A stretch of DNA of 64,000 nt from JAWQFO01 sp033436665. Its GTDB lineage: Bacteria > Pseudomonadota > Alphaproteobacteria > Rhodobacterales > Rhodobacteraceae. Made by a program: the position numbers and the translations under genes. Positions 43,252-54,260 of the stretch are shown here, piece by piece; position 1 is the stretch's first letter, and each line of letters starts with the position of its first letter. Location: NCBI RefSeq assembly GCF_033436665.1, contig NZ_JAWQFO010000004.1, positions 310,001-374,000 of the forward strand, in the 5' to 3' direction. Under the pieces are notes generated by a model, which saw only the letters and a list, made by a program, of their open reading frames with translations, was not told the DNA's origin and did not search any database.

Positions 43252-43260
43252 GGCATCGTC

Positions 43261-45048
43261 TCAGTGTCCGGCGGCCGCGGCACCTGCGCCGCGCGGGACA
43301 CGGACGCTTTCGACCAGATCGCGGATTTCCTGCGGCGTCTCCTTGGTCATCCCGGCGACGATGTAGGCGACGGCAAAGTTGATCGCCGCGCCCACGGCGC
43401 CGAACGAGGTCGACTTGATCGTGCCGAGCAGCGGGTCCGCATCCGTGAAGCTGTTGGTGTCGGGGATGAAGAACCAGCCCTTGTGCAGGAAGATGTAGAC
43501 CAGCGTCACCACGAGCCCGGCAAGCATGCCCGCCACGGCACCGTGATTGTTGATCCGCTTGGAGAAGATCCCCATCATCAGCGCCGGGAAGATCGTCGCC
43601 GCTGCAAGGCCGAAGGCCAGCGCCACGGTCTGCGCCGCGAAGCCCGGCGGGTTGAGCCCGAGGTAGGTCGCCACCACGATGGCCACCGCCATCGCGATCC
43701 GCGCCGACAGAAGCTCGCCCTTCTCCGAGATCTGTGGCGTCAGCTGGCCCTTCATGAGGTCATGGCTGACCGCCGAGGAAATCGCCAGCAGAAGACCCGC
43801 CGCGGTCGACAGCGCCGCGGCCAGACCGCCGGCAGCCACAAGGCCGATCACCCAACCGGGCAGGTTGGCGATCTCTGGGTTGGCGAGCACAAGGATGTCA
43901 CGGTTGAAGTTGGTGAGTTCGTTGCCCTGCCAACCGTTTGCCTCGGCGCGCTCGGCCATCGTGTCGCTGGCGTCGTTGTAGTACTGGATCTTTCCGTCGC
44001 CGTTCTTGTCTTCCCAGCCCAGCAGACCGGTCTTCTGCCAGGTCAGCATCCAGTCATAGTCGGGATCGCTCTCGATGGTCTCGACCGACACCGCCTCGCC
44101 GTCCGTGCCGTTGGGCCAGAACATCTCGGTGATGTTGAGCCGCGCCATCGCGCCCACGGCCGGGGCCGTCAGGTAAAGCAGCGCGATGAAGACCAGCGCC
44201 CAGCCCGCCGACCAGCGTGCATCCGACACCTTGGGAACGGTGAAGAAGCGCATGATCACGTGCGGCAGGCCCGCGGTGCCGATCATCAGCGACAGGGTGA
44301 AGAGCACCATGTTGAACGTGTCGCCGTTGTGAGTGGTGTATTCTGCGAAGCCGAGCTCGCGCAGGATCTGGTCGAGCTTGGCCAGGAGCGGCTCGCCGCT
44401 GGCCTGGTGATCGCCGAAAAGGCCGAGGCCCGGGATCGGGTTGCCGGTCAGTTGCAGCGAGATGAAGATCGCCGGGATGGTGTAGGCGAGGATCAGCACC
44501 ACGTATTGCGCCACCTGCGTGTAGGTCACGCCTTTCATGCCGCCGAAGACTGCGTAGGCAAAGACCACCGTCGCACCGATCAGCAGGCCGGTGGTGTTGG
44601 AGACTTCGAGGAAGCGTCCGAAGGCCACGCCGACGCCGGTCATCTGGCCGATCACGTAGGTCACCGAGGCGACGATCAGGCAGATCACGGCGACAAGCCG
44701 CGCGGTGCTGGAATAGAACCTGTCGCCGATGAACTCGGAGACGGTGAACTTGCCGAACTTGCGCAGGTAGGGCGCCAGCAGAAGCGCCAGCAGCACGTAG
44801 CCGCCGGTCCAGCCCATCAGGAAGGTCGAGTTGTCATAGCCGGTGAAGGCGATAAGCCCCGCCATCGAGATGAACGAGGCTGCCGACATCCAGTCGGCCG
44901 CGGTGGCCATGCCGTTGGTGACCGGGTGAACGCCGCGCCCGGCGGCATAGAATTCCGAGGTGGACCCGGCGCGGGCCCAGATCGCGATGCCGATGTAGAG
45001 CGCGAAGGACGCGCCCACGAACAGCAGGTTCAGGGTGAACTGATCCAT
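43261..45048 (-). CDS. Sodium:solute symporter, acetate-type (ActP/VC_2705 subfamily)
   Basis: A 595-residue membrane protein with about 13 hydrophobic segments. Typical SSS-family stretches are FYAAGRGVHPVTNGMATAADWMSAASFISMAGLI, the FGGMKGVTYTQVAQYV sodium-site region and GLAAALSTAAGLLLAISSAVSHD. The companion DUF4212 small subunit upstream marks the VC_2705-type two-component symporters. Together with acs and adk it implies uptake of acetate or a similar short acid. It ends beside a hairpin cluster. Confidence 0.9.
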   Translation of the reverse strand: MDQFTLNLLFVGASFALYIGIAIWARAGSTSEFYAAGRGVHPVTNGMATAADWMSAASFISMAGLIAFTGYDNSTFLMGWTGGYVLLALLLAPYLRKFGKFTVSEFIGDRFYSSTARLVAVICLIVASVTYVIGQMTGVGVAFGRFLEVSNTTGLLIGATVVFAYAVFGGMKGVTYTQVAQYVVLILAYTIPAIFISLQLTGNPIPGLGLFGDHQASGEPLLAKLDQILRELGFAEYTTHNGDTFNMVLFTLSLMIGTAGLPHVIMRFFTVPKVSDARWSAGWALVFIALLYLTAPAVGAMARLNITEMFWPNGTDGEAVSVETIESDPDYDWMLTWQKTGLLGWEDKNGDGKIQYYNDASDTMAERAEANGWQGNELTNFNRDILVLANPEIANLPGWVIGLVAAGGLAAALSTAAGLLLAISSAVSHDLMKGQLTPQISEKGELLSARIAMAVAIVVATYLGLNPPGFAAQTVALAFGLAAATIFPALMMGIFSKRINNHGAVAGMLAGLVVTLVYIFLHKGWFFIPDTNSFTDADPLLGTIKSTSFGAVGAAINFAVAYIVAGMTKETPQEIRDLVESVRVPRGAGAAAAGH

Positions 45049-45061
45049 CTTTCCCCTCCTT

Positions 45062-45322
45062 TCAGATTTCGTCGACGCCGTGGTCGCGGTCGAGCTTGTT
45101 CATGCGCCAGGCGTAGAAGAAGATCAGGATCAGGAAGACAAGGATCGACCCCTGCTGGGCAAACCAGAACCCCAGATCGCTGCCGCCGACGGTGATCCCC
45201 GACAGAAGCGGCCGCAACAGGATCGCGAAGCCGAATGACACGAGGGCCCAGATGACCAGGCTCCACGTGATGAGACGCAGATTGGCGGACCAGTATGCGT
45301 TGTCCTTGGATGGTTCAGACAT
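45062..45322 (-). CDS. DUF4212 symporter small subunit
   Basis: An 86-residue protein with two transmembrane segments (LRLITWSLVIWALVSFGFAI and GSILVFLILIFFYAWRMN). It begins YWSANLRLI as usual for DUF4212. It is encoded 13 bp upstream of the sodium/solute symporter and is a standard partner of it. AGGAGGAA precedes the ATG. Confidence 0.92.
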   Translation of the reverse strand: MSEPSKDNAYWSANLRLITWSLVIWALVSFGFAILLRPLLSGITVGGSDLGFWFAQQGSILVFLILIFFYAWRMNKLDRDHGVDEI

Positions 45323-45379
45323 GGGAAATTCCTCCTCCCGTCCGGTTGAGATGCGGCGCGGCTGCGCCGGTTCGGTGAT

Positions 45380-45403
45380 CCGGCGCGCGTCGCGGCGCGC
45401 CGG
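45380..45403 (-). other. Hairpin between adk and the DUF4212 gene
   Basis: CCGGCGCGC (45380-45388) pairs perfectly with GCGCGCCGG (45395-45403), loop of 6. GATC-type flanks may extend the stem. It starts 6 bp after the adk stop and no T-run follows, so partial termination or mRNA protection is likelier than a full stop. Confidence 0.6.
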
Positions 45404-45409
45404 GGATCC

Positions 45410-46099
45410 TCACGCCAGCGTCCGTGCGACGACGGCGGTCAGGGTTTCGGAAACGGTTGTGATCGGCGCCATCGCGTCCACGCACTCAAGAGTGCCGCGC
45501 CGCGCGTAATAGGCGATCAATGGTGCCGTTTCGGCATGATAGGCGGCGAGGCGCGCGGTTACCGTCTTTGGCGTGTCATCGGCGCGGCGCGCGAACTCGG
45601 CGCCGCCGCAGACATCGCACCTGCCGGGGGTCCCGGGCCGCTTGAAGCTGTCGTGGTAGCCCTCGCCGCAGGCTGTGCAGGTGAACCGGCCCGACACCCG
45701 TGCCACCATCGCCGCATCGTCGACCTCGAGGCTGACGGCGGCGGTGATCTGCCGGCCCTGTCCGGCCATCATAGCATCGAGCGCCTCTGCCTGGGCGATG
45801 GTGCGCGGGAAGCCGTCGAAGATCACGCCGGCAGCGCAATCGTCCGCGGCCAGCCGGTCGCGCAGGATCGCGATCACGACCGCGTCCGGCACGAGCCCGC
45901 CGCTCTCCATGACCGACTTGGCCGCTTGTCCCGCCGGCGTCCCCGCGGCGACGGCGGACCTTAGAAGGTCGCCGGTGGACAGCTGCATAAGGCCGAACCG
46001 CTCTTGCAGTAGGCGGGCCTGCGTGCCCTTCCCCGCGCCCGGCGGTCCCAGCAGGACAAGGTTCACGCAGCGCGAAAGGGTGGGTGTCGTGCCGTCCAT
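45410..46099 (-). CDS. adk: Adenylate kinase
   Basis: Adenylate kinase with P-loop LLGPPGAGKGTQ, the AMP-binding region STGDLLRSAV, GFPRTIAQAEAL and a zinc-type lid (CTAC and CDVC). It interconverts AMP + ATP and 2 ADP. The start is uncertain. ATG 46099 has GAGGG upstream and adds 11 residues; GTG 46066 gives the usual family N-terminus (MNLVLLGPPG, 218 residues) but no ribosome site. It follows acs by 11 bp. Acs makes AMP, so co-expression would help recycle it. A second, housekeeping adk probably exists elsewhere. Confidence 0.9.
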   Translation of the reverse strand: MDGTTPTLSRCVNLVLLGPPGAGKGTQARLLQERFGLMQLSTGDLLRSAVAAGTPAGQAAKSVMESGGLVPDAVVIAILRDRLAADDCAAGVIFDGFPRTIAQAEALDAMMAGQGRQITAAVSLEVDDAAMVARVSGRFTCTACGEGYHDSFKRPGTPGRCDVCGGAEFARRADDTPKTVTARLAAYHAETAPLIAYYARRGTLECVDAMAPITTVSETLTAVVARTLA

Positions 46100-46110
46100 C
46101 CCGGCCGCCC

Positions 46111-48078
<1,968 letters not shown>

Positions 48079-48157
48079 CTGTGTCTCCTCCTGGAAGCGG
48101 CTGTCGGCAACGCCCCAAACACTGCGCGCCGCACATCGGCTGCAAAGATGTCCTACA

Positions 48158-48199
48158 CTAGATCAGTAAATCGCAGAATTTTTTGTTCTAGATCAATAA
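48158..48199 (-). promoter_or_regulatory. Tandem CTAGATCARTAA repeats upstream of acs
   Basis: CTAGATCAGTAA at 48158-48169 and CTAGATCAATAA at 48188-48199 are direct repeats with a 30-bp period, about three helical turns. They lie 80-120 bp upstream of the acs ATG, suitable for an activator. On the minus strand 48183-48196 reads TTGATCTAGAACAA, one mismatch from an FNR/FnrL box. Confidence 0.5.
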
Positions 48200-48448
48200 G
48201 TAGATTGTAAACTGTTTTTCGGATAATTAGGACTCTCGTCAATAACTTTGCCAAACCCCCGATTCCGGCAATGTTTTCAACGATCCTGTTCTGCGGCCTG
48301 CGATACCGCCGGCGTCTCAACCTGAGGATGTGTGCGCTAACAGAAAATGCGAAACTGCGGCGGCATGCCGCAGCGCAGCGTCATTGGGAGCATCGATGTC
48401 GGGAATCAGGCGCCGAATCATGTCGACGCGACGCAGGCGGAGAAAGCA

Positions 48449-48476
48449 GGCCCGCCCCGGAAGACCGGGGTGGGCC
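48449..48476 (-). terminator. Probable phoX terminator hairpin
   Basis: A 12-bp stem (GGCCCGCCCCGG with CCGGGGTGGGCC, one imperfect pair) and a 4-base loop lie 10 bp after the phoX stop. On the minus strand a short T-rich stretch (TGCTTTCT) follows, consistent with intrinsic termination. Confidence 0.65.
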
Positions 48477-48485
48477 GTCGTCGGC

Positions 48486-50402
48486 TCAGCCGACCAGTGC
48501 GTTGTCGTCGCGCTTTATCACGATGATCGACGAGCGTGGCAGGCTGCCGTCGCCGTCCGGGAACGGCGCGGCGGGGTGCTGGATCCCGACGAACATCGAC
48601 CGGCGATCGGACGACCATGTCAGACCGGTGACCTCGGAGCCATTCGGACCCGTCATGAAGCGGCGGATCTCGCCGGTCACCGGATCGCCCGCAAGCATCT
48701 GGTTGTTGCCCATGCCCACGAAGTCGCCCTCGTTCGAATCGTCGCCGTCGGTCTGGATCCAGATCACACCGGTGGTATCGATCATCATACCGTCGGGCGA
48801 GTTGAAGAGATTGCCCGCGTTGACGTTCTCGGACCCGGCGTTGGGCGTGCCTTCGTGCACCTCCGGGTTTCCGGCCATGACGTAGAGATCCCAGTCGAAC
48901 GTCGCGACCGTGTGATCGTCCTCATGCGGGCGCCAGCGCACGATCTGCCCGTATTCGTTGGTCTCGCGCGGGTTGGGCGCGTTCACGCTCATCTCGTCGC
49001 CGCCGGCGTTGGTCTTGATCGACCCGTCGTCGTTTGTGGTCCCCCGACGCGAGTTGTTGGTCAGGCAGCAATAGGCCTCGACCGCCTGCGGGTTGACCGC
49101 CACCCATTCGGGCCGGTCCATCGTCGTCGCACCGACTGCAGAGGCCGCGGTCCGGGTGAAGATCGCGATTTCGGCCGCGTCCATGCCGGTCGCCTCGGGC
49201 GTCAGAGCCACCCATTCGCCGGTCATGTCGTCGTTGAACTTCGCGGCGAAAAGCTGACCCTCGCTCAGCAGCGTCGAGGTGTCAGCGCCCGGCATGTAGC
49301 TGTCGCGGCTGACCCACTTGTACATGAACTCGCCACGCTCGTCGTCGCCCATGTAGACCACGACACGTCCGTCCGGCGCCACGACGGCCGCCGCGTTCTC
49401 GTGCTTGATCCGCCCCAGCGCCGTGTGCTTGACCGGCGTCGAGTCGGGGTTCGCGGGATCGATCTCGACGATGTAGCCCACGCGATGCGGTTCGTTCGGG
49501 GTCTTCGAGACGTCGAACCGCGGATCGTGAACGTGGTAATTGTAGCCCCACCCGTCCGCTCCGACGCCGTAGCGTTCGTATCCGGCAACAAGCTTTTCGT
49601 CTGTCGGCATCTCACCGGTGGCGCCGAAGTAGCCGTTGAAGTTCTCTTCACAGGTCAGGTAGGTGCCCCAGGGCGTCCGGCCCGAGCCGCAATTGTTGAA
49701 GGTCCCGAGCGACTCGGTGCCGGTCGGATCGGCCTCGGTCTTGAGCAGGTCGTGCCCGGCCGCAGGGCCGACGATCTTCATCGGCGAGTTGTGGTGGATC
49801 CGACGGTTGAACGGGCTGTCGACGACCACGGACCAGCCATCGTCGCCCTCTTCGATCTCCATGACCGAAACACCCTGCAACTGCTGCAGAAGCAGAACGT
49901 CATCCGCCGACGCCGGGTCGCCCTCTTCGGTATGCGGCAGGTTGATGTCGTTGTTCGTGTACTCGCTGTTGACGACCAGGATCTCGCGTCCGCCGACGTT
50001 GAACAACTCCATGCCATCGGTGTTCTCGCCGAAGACACGATCGGATCCCTGGACCGGCACGCCGGTCTCGGCGTTGAATTCCGGCGCGTCCGAGAACAGC
50101 GGATCGCCCCAGCGCACCAGCACGTCCCAGCTGTAGCCGTCAGGCACGTGGACGGTGCCGTCGGTCTGTGCCGCGATCTGTTCGAAGGCAAAGCGCGTGC
50201 TTTCCTGCGCCATCGCCGTGCTGCCCTTGAGGAAGGCAGTGCCCATCACCGCCGCGCCGGACCCGAAGGCCAATGCGCCGCCAAGAAAACCGCGGCGCGA
50301 GATCGCGCGTTCGACCACACGGTCGAATTCCTGCACTTTCGAACGCGGGAAATTTACCTCGTCCCACTCGTCTGGCGAAAACTTGTGCTGGCTGTCATTC
50401 AT
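48486..50402 (-). CDS. phoX: PhoX-family alkaline phosphatase (Tat-exported)
   Basis: A 638-residue PhoX/DUF839 protein. A long N-region precedes the twin-arginine motif SRRGFLGG (Arg36-Arg37), a hydrophobic stretch and a cleavage region near AMAQES. The mature part shows the beta-propeller blocks of PhoX, for example NCGSGRTPWGTYLTCEENFNGYFG and GRIKHENAAAVVAPDGRVVVYMGDD. PhoX is a calcium/iron-dependent phosphatase that frees phosphate from organic esters in the periplasm. Length and motifs are normal. Confidence 0.92.
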   Translation of the reverse strand: MNDSQHKFSPDEWDEVNFPRSKVQEFDRVVERAISRRGFLGGALAFGSGAAVMGTAFLKGSTAMAQESTRFAFEQIAAQTDGTVHVPDGYSWDVLVRWGDPLFSDAPEFNAETGVPVQGSDRVFGENTDGMELFNVGGREILVVNSEYTNNDINLPHTEEGDPASADDVLLLQQLQGVSVMEIEEGDDGWSVVVDSPFNRRIHHNSPMKIVGPAAGHDLLKTEADPTGTESLGTFNNCGSGRTPWGTYLTCEENFNGYFGATGEMPTDEKLVAGYERYGVGADGWGYNYHVHDPRFDVSKTPNEPHRVGYIVEIDPANPDSTPVKHTALGRIKHENAAAVVAPDGRVVVYMGDDERGEFMYKWVSRDSYMPGADTSTLLSEGQLFAAKFNDDMTGEWVALTPEATGMDAAEIAIFTRTAASAVGATTMDRPEWVAVNPQAVEAYCCLTNNSRRGTTNDDGSIKTNAGGDEMSVNAPNPRETNEYGQIVRWRPHEDDHTVATFDWDLYVMAGNPEVHEGTPNAGSENVNAGNLFNSPDGMMIDTTGVIWIQTDGDDSNEGDFVGMGNNQMLAGDPVTGEIRRFMTGPNGSEVTGLTWSSDRRSMFVGIQHPAAPFPDGDGSLPRSSIIVIKRDDNALVG

Positions 50403-50552
50403 CAGCTTGCTCCCATATGACTGTCGGAAAGCGCCCCCCAGCGGCGCGCTCGACGGACCCTAGGGTACGCGAAGCAACAGATTCGTGACATACGCGAATA
50501 GCTGCGACGGCATGCCGCTTCCAGGGCTGGCCGGTCAGGATCGAAGATCGAC

Positions 50553-53045
50553 TTACCGGCTTTCCTGCGGCCTCTGCCTCGCCAGTTTCGGGCGGTGCAG
50601 CATTTCGGCCTTCGCCTCCGGCATGGCCGTCGCGACGCGGCGCAGGCGCAGCGCGTTGGTGACGACGAAGACGCTCGAGAGCGACATCGCGCCTGCCGCG
50701 AGAACCGGCGACAGAAGAATGCCCCACGCCGGATACAGCGCACCGGCGGCCACCGGAATCAATGCGATGTTGTAGGCAAACGCCCAGAACAGGTTCTGGC
50801 GGATGTTGCGCATCGTCCGGCGGCTGACCTCGAAGGCGTCGACCACGCCGGCAAGGTCGCCTGAGACCAGCACCACGTCGGCGGCCTCGATCGCCACGTC
50901 GGTGCCTCTTCCGATCGCAAGGCCGACGTCGGCGGCAGCCAGCGCCGGCGCATCGTTGATGCCGTCCCCGACGAAGGCGAGGCGTCCGTTTTCCCCGCGC
51001 ATCCGCTCGAGCGCGGCGACCTTGCCGTCCGGCAGGACTTCGGCCGCGACTTCGTCGATCCCCAGTCGGTCGGCAACGGCCCGCGCCGTTCCCGCGCTGT
51101 CACCGGTGATCATCGCCACCCTGAGGCCCTGCGCGTGCAGCGCCGCGATGGCAGCCGCGCTCGACGGTTTCACGGGATCGGAGACACCCAGTGCCGCCAC
51201 CGCGATGCCGTCCACGGCGACGAAGACCGGGCTTTGCCCGCGCGCCGCTATCGCCTCACCGGAAGCGGCGATCGGCGACAGGTCGAACCCCTCTTGTCGC
51301 AGCAACCGGTCGGTGCCGACCAGCACGCGCCGGCCCTCGACGTTGCCCTCTGCCCCCAGCCCGGCGTACGCCCGGAAATCCTCGACATCCGGATGGTTCA
51401 GGCCCCGCTGCGCGGCACCGCGCAGGATCGCATGAGCGACGGGATGCTCCGAGACCGCCTCGACCGCCGCCGCAAGGCGCAGCGCGTCCGTTTCAGACTG
51501 CCCGGGCGCGACGTGCAGCGCGGTGAGTTCCGGACGCCCTTCGGTCAGCGTCCCCGTCTTGTCGAAGGCCACCACGTCGACCGACTGCAGCGCCTGCAGT
51601 GCATCGCCCCTGCGGAACAGTACGCCCAGCCGCGCCGCGCGCCCCGTGCCGACCATGATCGAGGTCGGTGTCGCGAGACCCATTGCACAGGGGCAGGCGA
51701 CGATAAGCACCGCGACACCGGCAACCAAGGCGTAGGGCAGCCTCGGCTCGGGGCCGAGGGCGAGCCACATTCCGATGCTGAGAAGGGCCACCGCGATGAC
51801 CGCCGGGACGAAATAGAGCGTGATGCGGTCGACCAGCGCCTGGATCGGCAGGCGGGCGCCCTGGGCGTCCTCGACCATGCGGATGATCCGCGCAAGTGCG
51901 GTGTCGCGCCCCACGGCAGTCGCGCGAAAGCGTAGCGATCCAGAGCCGTTGACCGTGCCACCGGTCACCATGTCCCCTGCCGTCTTCTCGACCGGAAGCG
52001 CTTCGCCGGTCAGCATGCTCTCGTCGACCCAGGAGCGGCCCGAGACGACTGCGCCGTCCGTGGCGACCCGGTCTCCGGGGCGCAGCAGCACGATGTCGCC
52101 CAGCCGAAGGTCCTGCACAGCGACCTCCTCGACCGTGCCGTCGCGGTCGACGCGCGCAGTTTCGGGGCGCAGCGCCACGAGTTCGCGGATCGCCGCTCCG
52201 GTCCGGCCCCGGGCGCGCGCCTCGAGCCAGCGCCCGAGCAGGATCAGTGTCACGATCACGGCCGCGGCCTCGAAGTAAACTTGCGCCGTTCCCGCCGGGA
52301 ACAGACCGGGCGCGAAGGTCGCCAGCGTCGAATAGGTCCAGGCGGCACCAGCTCCGAGGGCGACCAGCGCGTTCATGTCCGGAGCGCCCTTCAGCAGGGC
52401 CGGTACACCGAGACGGAAGAACCGCGCGCCGGGCCAGGCGAGAACGGCAGAGGTCAGGACGAACTGGATCACGCGCGCTGTCTGCATCCCGATGGATTGT
52501 GCGATCAGGTGGTGCAGCGCCGGAAAGGCGTGTGCCCCCATCTCCATCACGAAGACCGGCAGGGTCAAGATGAAGGCGATCAGCGTCATGCGCCGCAGGT
52601 CCTCGGCCTCCGCCGCCTTTCGGTCCTGTTGGTCGTCCGCCACGCCGATCCGGCGCACCGTGTAACCCGCGGCCTCGACGGCACGCGCCAGGTCTTCGGC
52701 GGCGACCGCGCCTGCAAGGACTCGGACGCGCGCACGGTCCGTGGCAAGGTTGACCTGCGCCTCGATGACGCCGGGCACGTCCGAAAACGCGCGCTGCACG
52801 CGCCCCACGCAGGAGGCACAGCTCATGCCCTGGATGCGGAAGTCTATCTGCTCGGTGCGGGCGGGGTATCCGGCATCGGCCAGCGCCGCGGCGACTTCGG
52901 GCGCGGCCACGCCGGCCACACGGGCGGTGCCGGTGGCGAGGTTGACATGGGCGTCCTGCGCACCCGGCAGCCCGGTGAGTGCCCGTTCCACCCGCCCCAC
53001 GCAGGAAGCGCAGGACATGTTGTCGATTGTCGCAGATAGTGCCAA
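50553..53045 (-). CDS. copA: Copper-translocating P1B-type ATPase
   Basis: An 830-residue copper exporter. Two N-terminal heavy-metal domains each have MSCASC (Cys12/15 and Cys76/79). The translocation motif is CPC in IVACPCAMGL, the phosphorylation site DKTGTLTEG, the HP motif SEHPVAHAI and the hinge GDGINDAPAL. The start is TTG 53045, forced by a stop five codons upstream and supported by AAGG and by the promoter 35 bp away. It exports Cu(I) from the cytoplasm. No CueR or chaperone gene lies within the window. Confidence 0.95.
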   Translation of the reverse strand: MALSATIDNMSCASCVGRVERALTGLPGAQDAHVNLATGTARVAGVAAPEVAAALADAGYPARTEQIDFRIQGMSCASCVGRVQRAFSDVPGVIEAQVNLATDRARVRVLAGAVAAEDLARAVEAAGYTVRRIGVADDQQDRKAAEAEDLRRMTLIAFILTLPVFVMEMGAHAFPALHHLIAQSIGMQTARVIQFVLTSAVLAWPGARFFRLGVPALLKGAPDMNALVALGAGAAWTYSTLATFAPGLFPAGTAQVYFEAAAVIVTLILLGRWLEARARGRTGAAIRELVALRPETARVDRDGTVEEVAVQDLRLGDIVLLRPGDRVATDGAVVSGRSWVDESMLTGEALPVEKTAGDMVTGGTVNGSGSLRFRATAVGRDTALARIIRMVEDAQGARLPIQALVDRITLYFVPAVIAVALLSIGMWLALGPEPRLPYALVAGVAVLIVACPCAMGLATPTSIMVGTGRAARLGVLFRRGDALQALQSVDVVAFDKTGTLTEGRPELTALHVAPGQSETDALRLAAAVEAVSEHPVAHAILRGAAQRGLNHPDVEDFRAYAGLGAEGNVEGRRVLVGTDRLLRQEGFDLSPIAASGEAIAARGQSPVFVAVDGIAVAALGVSDPVKPSSAAAIAALHAQGLRVAMITGDSAGTARAVADRLGIDEVAAEVLPDGKVAALERMRGENGRLAFVGDGINDAPALAAADVGLAIGRGTDVAIEAADVVLVSGDLAGVVDAFEVSRRTMRNIRQNLFWAFAYNIALIPVAAGALYPAWGILLSPVLAAGAMSLSSVFVVTNALRLRRVATAMPEAKAEMLHRPKLARQRPQESR

Positions 53046-53081
53046 AGCGGCCGACCTTCACCAGCGGATTTCCTGAACGTC

Positions 53082-53112
53082 CACATAGGCGTTCCAGTAA
53101 CTGGAAGGTCAA
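53082..53112 (-). promoter_or_regulatory. CueR/MerR-type promoter of copA
   Basis: On the minus strand TTGACC (53107-53112) and TATGTG (53082-53087) are separated by exactly 19 bp. The spacer holds a perfect dyad, TTCCAGTAACTGGAA (53092-53106). An over-long spacer with a CCTTCC-like dyad is the signature of MerR-family metal-sensor promoters. It drives copA, whose start is about 37 bp downstream. Confidence 0.85.
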
Positions 53113-53135
53113 GAGGTGCCGCGCAGGTGGCGGCG

Positions 53136-54233
53136 TCAGCGATAAAGCAGCGACTGTTCGTTGTTGAACAGGTGGACCTTGGCCGGATCGGCGGTCATGT
53201 GCATTTCCTGCCCACGCAACCCGGTGTGGATCCCGGCGAGCTTGGCGATGACCGGTGCTTTCGATTCGTCGTCAGCATGGAAATAGAGCTGCGTGACCTC
53301 GCCCAGCGCCTCGACGATCTCGACCTCGCCCGAGAAGGCATAATTCTCGCCGTCCGCAGCGATCATGTCCTCGGGGCGGATCCCGACGTTCACCTTCATC
53401 CCCATGTCCTGCTCTTTGGTCGGAATGTTGGCCCGGATCCTGCCGCCGCCCCCGGTGACCGCGATCTCGGTCACGTCGCCGGTCCCGACGATTTCGCCCG
53501 GCAGCAGATTCATCGCCGGCGAGCCGATGAACTGCGCCACGAATTCGTTTTCGGGCCTCTCGTAAAGCTCGAGCGGTGTGCCGACCTGCGCAATGCCCTT
53601 GTTGGCCAACACCACGATGCGGCTGGCCAGCGTCATTGCCTCGACCTGATCATGGGTCACGTAGATCATCGTCGAGTTCGGCATCGACTCCTTGAGTTGC
53701 GCAATCTCGATGCGCGTGGCGACTCGCAGCGAGGCATCGAGGTTCGACAGCGGTTCGTCGAAAAGGTAGACCTTGGGATCGCGCACGATCGCGCGGCCGA
53801 TGGCGACACGCTGACGCTGTCCGCCCGAAAGCGCCTTGGGAAGGCGATCGAGGTACTGGTCGAGTTGCAGCACCTTGGCCGCGCGGGCCACCGCGGCATC
53901 GATCTCGGACTGGCTTTTCTTGGCGAGCTTCAGAGCGAAAGCCATGTTGTCGCGCACCGTCATGTGCGGATAAAGCGCGTAGGACTGGAACACCATCGCG
54001 ATGCCACGTTGCGCGGGCGGCACGTCGTTCATGCGCACGCCGTCGATGGTCAGTTCGCCTGAGGTGATTTTTTCCAGACCGGCGATCATCCGCAAGAGCG
54101 TGGACTTGCCGCAGCCCGAGGGTCCGACGAAAACGATGAGTTCGCCCGTCGTGATGTCGAGGTCGATGTGCTTGAGCACCTCCACCGTGCCGCCATAGGC
54201 CTTTCCTACATCGGTCAGCTTCAGATTGGCCAT
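53136..54233 (-). CDS. aglK: Alpha-glucoside ABC transporter ATP-binding protein
   Basis: A 365-residue MalK/UgpC-type ATPase. Walker A is GPSGCGKSTLL, the signature LSGGQRQRVAIGRA, Walker B VYLFDEPLSNLDA, and the switch His is in MIYVTHDQVEAM. A C-terminal TOBE/regulatory domain follows (PENEFVAQFIGSPAMNLLPG). It powers the AglE-AglF-AglG importer. It is last in the operon, 27 bp after aglA, and ends just upstream of the copA promoter. Confidence 0.93.
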   Translation of the reverse strand: MANLKLTDVGKAYGGTVEVLKHIDLDITTGELIVFVGPSGCGKSTLLRMIAGLEKITSGELTIDGVRMNDVPPAQRGIAMVFQSYALYPHMTVRDNMAFALKLAKKSQSEIDAAVARAAKVLQLDQYLDRLPKALSGGQRQRVAIGRAIVRDPKVYLFDEPLSNLDASLRVATRIEIAQLKESMPNSTMIYVTHDQVEAMTLASRIVVLANKGIAQVGTPLELYERPENEFVAQFIGSPAMNLLPGEIVGTGDVTEIAVTGGGGRIRANIPTKEQDMGMKVNVGIRPEDMIAADGENYAFSGEVEIVEALGEVTQLYFHADDESKAPVIAKLAGIHTGLRGQEMHMTADPAKVHLFNNEQSLLYR

Positions 54234-54260
54234 GGTTTCGTCCCTCCCGAAGACGTCGGT

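Larger units (their letters stand above)
48079..48485. other. 407-bp gene-free region between acs and phoX
   Basis: The acs-proximal half (48150-48260) is strikingly AT-rich for this genome and carries the repeats listed separately. The middle (48260-48440) shows no convincing gene; the open frame there runs antisense into phoX. The phoX-proximal end holds a strong hairpin, probably the phoX terminator. Confidence 0.7.

Noticed and set aside
48183..48196. A firm FNR box upstream of acs
   Set aside because: TTGATCTAGAACAA has one mismatch and coincides with one of two direct repeats. It is kept only as a remark, not as a called site.
48271..48885. A gene in the acs-phoX gap running into phoX
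   Set aside because: No ribosome site, Arg-rich translation, and most of it is antisense to phoX.
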